Assembly: GCA_035235625.1 (NCBI GenBank)
Contig: CP141140.1
Coordinates: 25,254,685 to 25,318,684 of the forward strand
Length of the DNA stretch: 64,000 nucleotides
Direction: 5' to 3'
From: Saururus chinensis
Lineage: Eukaryota > Streptophyta > Magnoliopsida > Piperales > Saururaceae
The position numbers and the translations under genes were made by a program. The notes beneath the pieces are model-generated. The model was given only the letters and a program-made list of their open reading frames with translations, searched no databases and was not told the origin of the DNA. This document shows, piece after piece, positions 12,730-23,500 of this stretch. Numbering within the stretch: the first letter of the stretch is position 1; every line of letters starts with the position of its first letter.

Positions 12730-12737
12730 CTAGTATG
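12730..12737 (+). repeat. 8-bp target-site duplication of the hAT, right copy
   Basis: ctagtatg directly after the terminal accctA at 12729. It pairs with the inverted copy at 7174-7181. Confidence 0.85.
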
Positions 12738-13130
12738 CGTACTCAGGTGTTAGGGTTTGATTCATTTAAGGAGTTATTGTTTATTGACCCCTTTTTTGCT
12801 AAAATTTTGTCTGAACTTGAGACAAGATAGAAGTCAGATTATTTGTTGCATGATGGTTTTCTTTTCAAAGGCACTCAGTTATGTGTTCTTACTTATAGTA
12901 TGCATTTTAAGATCATTAAGGAATTGCATGATGAAGGTCATATGGGAAGAGATAAGACTTTTCAACTTGTTTCTTCTTCCTCTTTTTGGCCATCTATGCA
13001 TAGGGTGGTGAATAGATTTGTTGAGAGTGGTAATGTATGCTTATTGCTAAAGGAATGTCTACTAATGCCAAGTTATATATGCCTTTGCCTATCTCTACTC
13101 AACCCTGGTCCAATATCAGTATGGACTTTG
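12738..13130 (+). pseudogene. Ty3/gypsy integrase, N-terminal half
   Basis: Continues the gypsy frame after the hAT: TQVLGFDSFKELL, then the spacer after RNase H, then the zinc-binding region of integrase (IIKELHDEGHMGRDKTFQLV, WPSMHRVVNRFVESGNVC; 12910-13040). It ends at about 13120-13130 in the integrase catalytic-core entry motif (ISMDF), where a solo LTR interrupts it. Stops and frameshifts make it a pseudogene. Confidence 0.85.
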
Positions 13131-15087
13131 TATAACACCCTGCCTTTCTAATTACATTTAACCTGAGGGGTTAGAGGTAATTAAATAACCTTTCAATGAG
13201 TCTTAGAGGGTTTCAAAGGTTGAAACCTCCGTATATGAGTAGAGTTCAAAGAAATGAGTGTAATGATTCAAACAATTCGTGAAATGGAGGTCAGGACCAA
13301 AAGTTATGACCTCAGGAAGTGTGCATTATATGCGGGTCCACTTGAAAAGAGAGGGATATACTATTTTAAGTGGTATCAAATAGCTCATCAATACGAGTCC
13401 AATGGTACCAAGAATGCTCGAATATGAATCCAGGGTATAAAGATGTGCGTGTTTGAAGAAAACGAAAAATAAAAATAAAGAGAAAAATAAATAAAAAAGG
13501 CGTGTACGGCACGAGCAACCATGGTGCACGTAATGCATAGTCGCCGCATGCGTTACGCGTGAGTGGCATGTAACCACAGGCACCACCATTTTTGGCGGTG
13601 CCGCAAGTTTACAGCTCGGCTCAGGCCTATTTATACCCCATTTCGGTTCATTTTTCAACAGACTTTCTTCTTCCCTATTTCTGAGCGTTTTGAGTCCGAT
13701 TAAGACTGTTCAAGAGGCGTTCTTAAATAAATCAAGCATGCTCTATGCAATGGAGTAGTCCTTTCTTCGAGTTGGAGACCGTATAAGGAGGAAACGCCCC
13801 AAGAGAAGGAGAGGTCCTGCCCGTTGTCCTTGAGCATCGACAAACTTCTTTTTCTCCGTTTCTGAGCATCCTAACTCCTATTTAGTTCGTTCAAGAGACA
13901 TTCTTGACTAAATTGAGCTTGCTCTACACAATGGAGGGGTCATTTCTTCTAGTTGAAGACTATATTAGGAGGAAACACCCCAATATAAGGAGAGGCCCTA
14001 CCCGTCATCCTCGAGCACCGGAGAAAGAAAAATGGGCCACGAATAAGACAAGGTTCTGTCCGTGGTTGCCGGGTCACAACGAGAGAAGCAATTCAGAGTT
14101 GGGGAGGCTCTGTCCTCCACCACCCAGTAAGAGAGGCATCCCCGAGCTAAGGGGAGACTCCGTCCATAGTTCACAAGCATTGAAGGAGAAAGATGTCTCC
14201 AAAAAGAGGGTGTCCTATCCGTCAACTTCAAGTACGGAAATTAAGGAACATCTCCAAGCTAAGGAATGATATGTTCGCCTACTTCAAAGGAGATTTTGGC
14301 TGCCATATCTACGTCTAAAAGGAGGACGCTCTGAAAAAATGAACAACGCTAAACATTGTTGCTTCTGTTGTCTTCTCTAGGTAAGTATACTTGACCTTCT
14401 ATATGAATTATTATGATTTAATATGTTCTGATTTTAATTACTTTGTTATGCTTTATCTGATATGATCTGAAGTGTCATGCTATGCTTTGATCCTTTGTGT
14501 TCTAATCTGCTATGCTTTGATGTGACTTGTTATGTTCTGTCTCACTCTAAGGTAGAATGAGATGTGTAGTGTGTGTTGTTTAGCCTCAGCTCAGTGATAG
14601 AGCGAGACATATGTATGTGCTAGATCCGTTCTAGGGCAGAGCGAGGTATGTGGTGGTCATGTGATACTCGACTCTATAATAGAGCAAAATGTGTATTGTC
14701 AGTGTTTTATCAATTATTGTATAACTCCGATTGAATATTAGTATATACATATTTTAACGTATATAATTTTGTGATGACAGAACTACATTTGGATCAAATC
14801 GTATTGGAATAATATCTAATATGTACGTAGGCAATCAATGGCAAGACAACGTTGGCCCGACTCAAATTAATAATAAGTTTTATTCTGATTTACATGCGAT
14901 GAATTATGAAGCTTTGTCATGTGTAAATGATCGTTACAACCTAAGACTACATACAGGGAAACTTTGAAGCTCCGTAGTACATAGATGAATGTTGTACCTC
15001 TCACACACAGATGATGATTCTTCGCTTAAGGAAAGAAAAAAAATTATTAGAGATTTTTTGGACCCCAGCTCAGGTTGGGGCGTTACA
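13131..15087 (+). mobile_element. Solo LTR of a long-LTR gypsy family, inserted in integrase
   Basis: Starts tataacaccc (canonical tgtaacaccc with one G-to-A change) and ends ggggcgttaca. The 5-bp duplications ctttg at 13126-13130 and 15088-15092 are perfect. It contains a gtcctgcccg/ggaggaaacgcccca-type repeat block (13780-14280). The ORFs inside are without recognisable domains. The first 250 bp resemble the starts of the LTRs at 47260-49119 and 51598-53978 (both minus strand), so the three belong to related families. The length is 1957 bp. Confidence 0.85.
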
Positions 15088-15958
15088 CTTTGTTCTTGGA
15101 TTGCCCCATACTAAGAGAGGAATGAATGTTATTTATGTGGTTGCTGATAGGTTTTCAAAGATAGTTCATTTCATTGTTTGCAAGAAGACTAATGATGGAT
15201 CTCACATTGTCTTAATATTCTTTCGGGAGGTACATCGCTTACATGGCTTACCATTGTCTATTATTTATGACAAAGATACTTGATTTCTAAGTCATTTTTG
15301 GCATTCTATGTGGAAGTTGGTAAATATTTCTCTTGATTTTAGCCGTGCTTATCATCTACAAATCAATGGACAAACGGAGGTAATCAATAGATATTTGAGA
15401 AATTTATTAAGAAGTTTAATCCTGGGATCAATATATGTATAAAGTTTAGTTTACTTATAATCAAAGTACAAACTGAAGCACAAGTTTTAGCCATTTCACT
15501 ATTGTTTGTGACTTTCATCCTCGCTATCCATTAGATATAGCACCTATTCTAGATGTGAAGTGATTAAATGGATGGGCTGAAGACTTTATATCACATTTAT
15601 TTTGCAGTGTATTCACTTTTTAACACTTCTAAAAAATTATAGGTGTTTAATGACAAATATAAAGGAGTTGAAGATTTAAAAACTAAGACGTGAAATTTAA
15701 TGTTAGTAATTTTGTATGAGCTGTTTTGACTATAGGTAGATTTTCATATGGGAAGTACAATAAATTATCCGTAAGAAATATTAGGCATTTGGAGATTGTT
15801 TAGAAGCTTTATTATATTGCTTATTGGCTCAAACTTCCTAACCATATTTGTATTTTAGATATTTTTAATATAAAACATTTCATTCCTTACCTTATAGATT
15901 CTTTAGATGATGATTATGTGAATTTGAGGGTGAATCTTTTTGAATTAGGGGAGAATGA
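15088..15958 (+). pseudogene. Ty3/gypsy integrase catalytic core to C-terminus
   Basis: Picks up the integrase exactly where the solo LTR broke it. It has FVLGLPHTKRG, YVVADRFSKIVHFI, FREVHRLHGLP and SIIYDKDT, followed by a stop, then HLQINGQTEVINRYLRNLL in another frame. The C-terminal tail at 15845-15950 has FNIKHFIPYL and VNLRVNLFELGEND. The core domain aspartates are still readable. Several stops and frameshifts lie in 15400-15850. Confidence 0.85.
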
Positions 15959-16300
15959 TGTATATTAGTTAGTACTGAAATATATGGAGCAATAAGATCG
16001 CACAAAGAAAAAGTACAACTCTGTAAAATGAAGCTGAGAGCATGGGCAATCAATTGGTTTGGGTAGCGATTGGTCACTACATGTATGAGACGGTTTCCAA
16101 GTATGTTTTGGATGATGATTTGCTTCCAAGTAGATCTCTTTCAAGTCTTTTACTTTCTTACGAGTTTTTATTTCGTATTACTTTGATTACTTAAGGATGT
16201 TATAATTTATTTTCTTTATTTTTTAATTGATTAACTTATTTTATTTATAATAATATCATTAAAATTTGTATAAACGCTTAACTCTTTTATAGAAGTTATA
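15959..16300 (+). mobile_element. Probable start of the gypsy 3' LTR
   Basis: A purine-rich stretch (aggggagaatga) directly precedes tgtatattagttag, in the position of polypurine tract plus LTR. No second LTR exists for comparison, so the right end is a guess. 16300-16780 is AT-rich with nothing recognisable. Confidence 0.45.
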
Positions 16301-16779
16301 GTTTTATGCTTTTTTTTATATATATTAAAAAAAATTAATAATTTTTTTTATTTTTTATAAATTTATCATTAAAATTTATAGAAGAGGAAAGTTGAGTACT
16401 TTATTATTGAATTTATCATACATTATTCATCCTATCAATCTAGCCCTATATCACCTTTAAAAGTTATTTTTCTATTCAAATATTTCATAATAGGGATTAA
16501 TCAATCTAAATTTTAGAATAGAATCTTTAAATTTAAAATTTTGGCGTCAGTGATCTATAATGACATATTTATAAACCAGCGTTAATAAATAAAATTTTTT
16601 AGTACCATATTCTAACGCAGCTTTAACGAAGAAGCGTGATAATTGTAAATTAATAATCTGAAGGCAAAAATAAAAGACAATACAAAACTTAAAAGTGATT
16701 TGGATTTGGCATGACTCCATGAGTTATAACGAGAGTAGGTATTTCACCACACCTAACTCGATGGTCTTCTTAATCTCGC

Positions 16780-16908
16780 ACGGTTCTCATCTTTTCTGGC
16801 TAGGGCATGCTTCGGGAGAGTGAAAGCGCGACTGGACCGGACGCGGAGATCTTGACGGAGGAAGCTTGATCTTCCCGGGATCCTCTTCAGCGCCATCTCC
16901 TCTTTCAG
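16780..16908 (+). other. Possible non-coding first exon of the DP gene
   Basis: A GC-rich segment in AT-rich surroundings ends in a good donor site (tttcag|gtacct, exon end 16908), and CT-rich sequence typical of a 5' leader and first intron follows. The DP coding exon begins 13 bases after an acceptor-like ttgctgttgattacag (20516), which implies an upstream exon. Linking the two is inference. cDNA would decide. Confidence 0.35.
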
Positions 16909-18989
16909 GTACCTCCAATCCCTCTCCTCTCTTCTTTACTCCTCCGAGACTCCTCTCTTCTGCCCTCCGCCATCTGCAATCCCCCCACTCAGCCCTCCTC
17001 ACCCCTATCCCCTCCACCCTCTGCCATCTTCTGCTCACAGGGGGCTTCACCCATCCACCATCTGCCCTCCGCCCCTCTACCCACCTCCATCCCCTCCGCC
17101 AACCTCTGCTCACAGGGAGCTTAGCCTTCTCCAACTCCTACTCCAGGTTTTTTCAGTTTTCTAAACAGCATTTTAGTTATCATATTTAATATCTCTTGTA
17201 GTTTATCTTTTGTTTTTTAAATACCTAAAAATTGTAAATCATGTATGGGAGGATATGGTGGAGCAGCATCTGTGGTACTGGTGACAATAAATTGGAAATA
17301 TTATCGGCATAACGGTGAAGTGGCAATGCTCTGTTTGTAGGGATATTGGGTAGTGCCCAACGTAGGAAGTGGGAAATTATAGAAAACTATTTTTTAACAG
17401 AATAACTTCAATGTTGTGTAAGTAGCTAGATGTTAGGTGTGGCTTCAATGATTTTGATTTGGCAATATTGAAGGGGTAATGTTCTGATTGCGCGTTTCGG
17501 ATCAGAACTAAATAATGGATGTACAAATTGGTCACTGACCCAGAGATGGCACGACAATTGTTAGGTAAATCTGTAATTTAAACTCCTACAAACCTTTATA
17601 TATGTAACTTCCTTCATTTATCCTAGTTGAATGGAAAAAATGATAAGTTGTTCAAAACTTATGAACTATGAACCTTTATCTCCTCTAATTTGCAGTTTGC
17701 TTTAGTTTTCACTCATATCTGGAGCTATAGTTTTCACTGATAGACTGGAATTTACTATATTTAATTATTTACATGGATAAATGAGTTTCCAATTGAAAAG
17801 CAATCCTAATAATTGAACTGTCAATCTTATGTCTGCCTATCGCTCTTCACAGCCCGAAATTGAAACCCACATGGTTTCTGGTCCGAAATTGATCTGTCAG
17901 CTCCTTATTGCGTTTTTTTGTTGACATAGCATTGAGTTTTGGGATCATCTATTCTTCCAATGTGATTTCTCAAAAATGTTTCGAAATATGTTCTTCATGT
18001 ATGCAACATATGGATATATTTTCATTCATGGAGTGATGAAATAGACTAGTTGATTCAATTCGCAAAATGGAATCCATTGGCAGCGGTGCTAATGAGAATT
18101 CGTTTTAATGCTTATGCCACAGGTAATGAGAGGAGACAGAGAAATTTTCAAGGTCATTCTCCTCAAACTTGGATGAAAATATCAAATGACAGTGGTCGTT
18201 TTTGTCTTTTTTTTATTATTATATTTTTTAGTGTTTTTCTTTATTGGGGTTCTTGTGGGTTTTGGTTGTTAGCTTTGTTATTTAGAGTTTTTCTTCTTCT
18301 TTAGGTATTGTTTTTTTATTCATCTCTTGCATTCCCCTTGCCTTTTGGTTTGATCCACCCATTTATTATTTTGTTTGGTTAACCTACTGTATTTGGGTGC
18401 ATATGTGGGCGGATATGTCCGATGATGAATTTTCTATGAATGTCAACTTCAGTAGTTGGAAGTATGTAGCTGCGTTTGTCATCAACCAAAGCATGGAGAA
18501 ATTGGCTTAAAGCCTCCACACTTATTTTATTGCCGAGAGTTCAGTTAGCCATAATTGTGTGCTTGTCAGTGGGCTGTGCAGCTAGGACAAAAAGAGTGTG
18601 TTTTTTGGAGAAGGAAGGAGAAGAGAGGGGAAGCAAGGATGGAGAGGAGGGAGAAACATGAGGAAGCAGGGATGTGAGGAGAGAATGAGGGACAAAGGGA
18701 GAGGGAAGAGACATAGAGCAAAGGAGGCTAATTTTTTTAATAGACATAAGCACACCTTAATTTTTGAGAAAATTATAATCGCCACACTATGAAAATTACA
18801 TTACTCTTTACTTACTAGACAACTCTTTCTATTCCTAATTCCTATCAGTAAAAAATCTTTGTTACGAGGAATTGAAGCAACTGAAGAGGAAATATATTTT
18901 GAATGTGCTCTGTTCCCAAAAGTGCTTTTTGGTTGACGGTGCCATTGTTTCACTGATACTGTGGTTTTCCTTCAAATTGTTGGATGCAG

Positions 18990-19075
18990 CATAAGACTGT
19001 TGATAGTGTTCTTGCACGAGGTGAGAAGTTGACAGCTTTGTTGAGAAAAGTTCTGATCCGAGTGTGGTTTCTCAG
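18990..19075 (+). pseudogene. Single exon of a YKT6-like R-SNARE, frameshifted
   Basis: The exon is bounded by an acceptor (ttggatgcag) and a donor (ctcag|gtattt). It encodes HKTVDSVLARGEKL and, one frame over, SFVEKSSDPSVVSQ. These are the central SNARE-motif residues of YKT6, including the zero-layer arginine in LARGEKL. The exon is 86 nt. One missing base (between ttg and aca at about 19030) breaks the frame, and 87 nt would be exactly 29 codons. No longin-domain exons or C-terminal CC(A/I)IL-type exon were found nearby, so this is a fragment of a copied gene. It lies between the putative leader exon and the first coding exon of the DP gene. Confidence 0.7.
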
Positions 19076-20525
19076 GTATTTTGCTGCATAATCGTCAGTT
19101 TTATCAGCACCAATATATCTGAAGTTGTTATTTTGATCAATTGTTTAATCTACTATCTCTGTTACTTATTTGCTTAACATTATTGACAAACACTAGAAAT
19201 ATGTTGATTTGGAGTCTTAAATAGTATACTCACTAGAATTATGATCTAACAAATGATTATATGTTCTGTCATGCTAATTGATATTTTGCACGACAGAAAT
19301 TATTGAGAGACAAACACTTATTTTACTTAAATTCTGCAAATTTGCTGTGTTTTTAGTTGGTGATTTAAGTGGTTGGAAAGCTATAAGGAATTTGGACAGC
19401 AGACCTTTCGGTGATATGTCGAGCAGTAACAATTTTTTGTATCTATTTGGAAAAAACTGTTGAGAAATGAACAAAGGGGCTGAGCTTAATTTTCTGGACA
19501 AATTTGTTTTGAGTTTTATTTTGCTTTGGTTATATTCTATCTTCACAAATTGGCTTTTGTGTCTCACAAAAAGATGTTGGTTGAGGCTCTTCAACACTGT
19601 ATATTGTATCTTTTTAATGAGTATCTCGATTGGTTTTATATAATTTGCCAGAACTGTGCAGCTTGGTTAGTGTAGGCTTGAATAGGTTTTAAGTGTCTTG
19701 AGTCTACAAAAGTCTTTCCTGTGGAAACCTAACCGAGTTGCAACAGGAGATTCAGCTGAAAGCTGACCCAACAACTTTTTGTTTTATATATTAGTTAATG
19801 TTGTAGATGTTTATGACATAACATGCCAGGAGCATATTATATAGTTTAGCGAGACATCTCTTTTATGAGAGTTAATTTAAGGAACAATACTTAATACATG
19901 GTCCAAGCACTTGTGTGGGAAATTGGAGCGTACTTTTAGCTCCAAGTCTAGAGAGTTGCAACTCTGCTTTAATAAGTAGTGTGCATGGAGGGATGGAATA
20001 GCTGCAGAAATGTGGAACACGATGCAATGTTTATGACGATGGGCTTATAAATTGAGTCTTGCATTGACTTTGGGGTCTTGTGTATTCTTGCATGTAACTT
20101 TTTTATTAAAAAAGTTGATTATGTAATATAAGTATTTTTATTTTATGCGCTAATAACATATTTGATGTTAAACTCTGATAAATTATGGATTAGTCACATT
20201 TGAAAATTGTAGATAAAACTTTTTTTAGGAGTTAATTAGTTTGAAATCCGGCAGCTCAAATCCAGGGACTTTAGCAATACAGGATTTAGGCATCCAAATA
20301 GTTTTAAATCTGGCCGTTCAAATCCAGGAATATGGATTATATTATGAAATCCTATATTCTAAATCTAGTATTTTAGAATCTTGTTTGACTAACCCCCTAT
20401 TAATGAAAATTATATTTGTAAAGTTCTTTTGTTAAGTTGGTGAAAATTTTGGGACATTTTTAAGTTTTGTTTTTTTGAGGATTATGATACTTATGAATTT
20501 GCTGTTGATTACAGGTAGTCTATTG

Positions 20526-23500
20526 ATGGCGGGCGGGGGCGCCCACCATGATGATGGGCCACACCACTTCCGGCAGCACCACCACTCAGTTGCGGCGCGA
20601 TCATGGGGTACGGGAACTGCCTCTGGTGGGCAGTCAGTCTCCACCACCAGTGGAAGTGCCGGGTCGCCTTCTGCCGCCCGCAGTGACCCTAGTAATGTGC
20701 CTGCTCCTGCGATCACCCCTGCCAGCGACAGTACGTTCCTTCGGCTCAATCACTTGGACATCCATGGCGATGATGCTGGATCGCAGGGCGGGTTTGTCTT
20801 TCTTTCTTGTTTTTTTATTGAAAGTTATATTTGCCATTTTTTATTAAATTGGTGATAATTTTGGGGCATTTTTTAGTTTTATTTTTTATGATTATGATAC
20901 TAATTTGTTTGTGGCGTATGAAGTTGGCATCCATTGCAGATCGTGTATTGAAGATTTACATGATAACTTGTGGCAATTTTGTAATGATTCTGAGTTTTAC
21001 TTTGATTTGTAACTTTATGCGAAGAGTATGTGTATTTTTTGAAGTGGGATTACCGCCCAGTTCTAATGAACTAAGAGTGATTCCATCTCTGGAGATGCCG
21101 AACGGCATGTCGGAAAGAAGGGGAATGGGGAATTTGAGGGGCATTGAAAGGGTAGGGATGGGTTCCTTGGAATCCACCAATATTTCTGCTGGAGTCCACT
21201 GGATGGAGGTCTTGCCAGTGTCCACGTGCAAGGCCTGGTTGGAATCCACTAATGCAAGCAAGATCTTTAAGAGAGACTCACAATAAAAACTCAATTCATA
21301 AGCTATACATTTGATTAACATACTTAAGGCCCATTTATAGGGCTTACAAAGAGTCTTCAAATGGAAATCGAAACACCAAACAAGAATCCTACTAAACATA
21401 GGAACGTAAAAATTAAATTTAAAGTCCTAAATCAATAAAATTCTAATCTACTTAAATAAGGAAATTAAAGAGATAACGAGTCCTTTTTAAACTAAACTCC
21501 CAATTAATTTAAACTTCTAAATATGTATAAGAAACTAAGTTTTTTGGCCCTTATATGCATCTGCATCATCGGGTTTGCATAGTATCATGGAAAACTGTTC
21601 ATATTGACTGTTTCTATGATTATGGACAATTCAGTTACCTTCTGGTCAAGTTAAAATAGGTTTCATCATACTGCAGCCTGTGTAAGATGTTGTTCTCTTC
21701 ATGAGTGATCCACTTCGAAGCCTGATCTTCCAAGAGAAAAAGGCATTGGCCATTCTGTTAATGTTCATATTAAAACTATTTGAATTGTAACAACTCTATT
21801 TTGACAAATTATATTTGGATGTATTGGGATTTTTTCTTTGCAATATCTTATAATGCCATTAAATGTCAATTTTCAAACAGTGGTCGAAAAAAAAAGAGAG
21901 GTGCTCGAGCTGTAGGCCCAGACAAAGGGGGTAGGGGATTGCGGCAGTTCAGTATGAAAGGTGATACTTATTTAATGAGGCATTTTCTTGCTATCTATGT
22001 TATTTCACTGTGTATGTGATGGCCATTCATTGTTAAAGGTATTGCTGATGAGTCTACATGTTTTCATTTAAGTGCAAAAGTAGCCTTGGGGGGCAATAAA
22101 ATGAGATCAACTTCAATTTACCTTTTTTCTCCTTCTTAATATACGCATGCGTGCTGATTGACAAAGTACTGAAGATGTAGAAGTGATAACCAGTCTTTTG
22201 CTCCTTACGTAGCAAAAGTCTTGAGATGGCATGAGTTGGATTTGTGGAAGAAGTTTATAGGAAGCATTTCCTTGAGGTGATGATGGGGGAATTTCAGACA
22301 ACTATTCGTTGATGGAAAAATTTCATTGATGGAAGAAGTTTATAGGAAGAATTTCATTGATGGAAGAAATTTATAGGAAGCATTTTATTGATGGAAGAAT
22401 TTCATTGGATTTGTGGACTTGATGATGGGTTGGATTGGTTTTACTTAGTTACATAAGGATGCTTGTAAAATTGAAATTTGGTTAGTAATTTTTGAAGGGC
22501 CATATAAGTATTATAGATAATATTGAAGGATATGGATATGAGGTAGAATCTGAGGCACATTCTTGCTTTTTGGAACTTTTTCTGTTTTTAGGTGTGGAAT
22601 TTTTATAGTTGGATTTAGTCTGATCAGGCTACCTGAGGCATCAATATTTGGGGCTAATTCATGTTGTAAGGTTTTTTCCTATTCCAACTACTCCTATTGG
22701 AAGTTAAACTCTAATTTTACTGAAATTTTTACCTTTTTGGCCTGAAAAGACTGAAGATCCGCACAATTTTCTGAGTTCATATATTGTGTGTTACAAAGAT
22801 GGGGCCGAAGCAAAGTTAATTATTTCATGTGTTGCATTTGTTCATAAGTTGGGTAGTAAATATATTCCCATTAGTCCATTAGTGCACCGGTTGGTATGAG
22901 GTTTGTGGAGCTAACATATACTCTGCTGATGAGAATAGTACAGTTAAAGGTATAAGCTTATCTTTTCAATTCAGAAGCAGTGCCTTCCTTCCTTCCTGTT
23001 CTTCGTTTTTTAACTTGAAGAATTGGCTTGTTGAACTAAACTTTAAAATAGTAAAACTAAATTATTTTAGGATTTAATGAAGGTGTGAATCACTGAATTT
23101 CGTGACATTTTAGAATCCTTATAATGGTACAGTTATTAATATAAAACTATTTCAAGTTTTTGGCATTTGTGTTTTTACAGATTTATATGTTCACTTATAT
23201 GATTTCTGATTTATGATTATTATATTTGTGGTTTTCATGGTTGTCTTATTGAAACCAATTCTTGGAGTGTGGATTTGGTTCCATTTTTGTGAACACCGAT
23301 ATTTTCTAATTTGGGGCTATGCTTTTTGTTAATCTTTTTTTGTGTTGTCCTTTTTCTTTTGACAAAAGTTGACACATAGTTTCAATGGTAATCAAGTATC
23401 TGCTATTTCATTTTTCAAGAGAATGATTTTCTTTGAGTCACTAGTACATGGCAATTTTTTAATGAAATTTAATAGTCCCGTTTAATACTCGAATCTGCCT

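Noticed and set aside
13904..14269. 121-aa ORF with Arg- and Pro-rich sequence
   Set aside because: It lies inside a solo LTR over an imperfect repeat and has no known domain.
16860..17189. 107-aa Pro/Ser-rich ORF after the putative first exon
   Set aside because: It crosses a good donor site (16909) and reads a CT-rich intron start.
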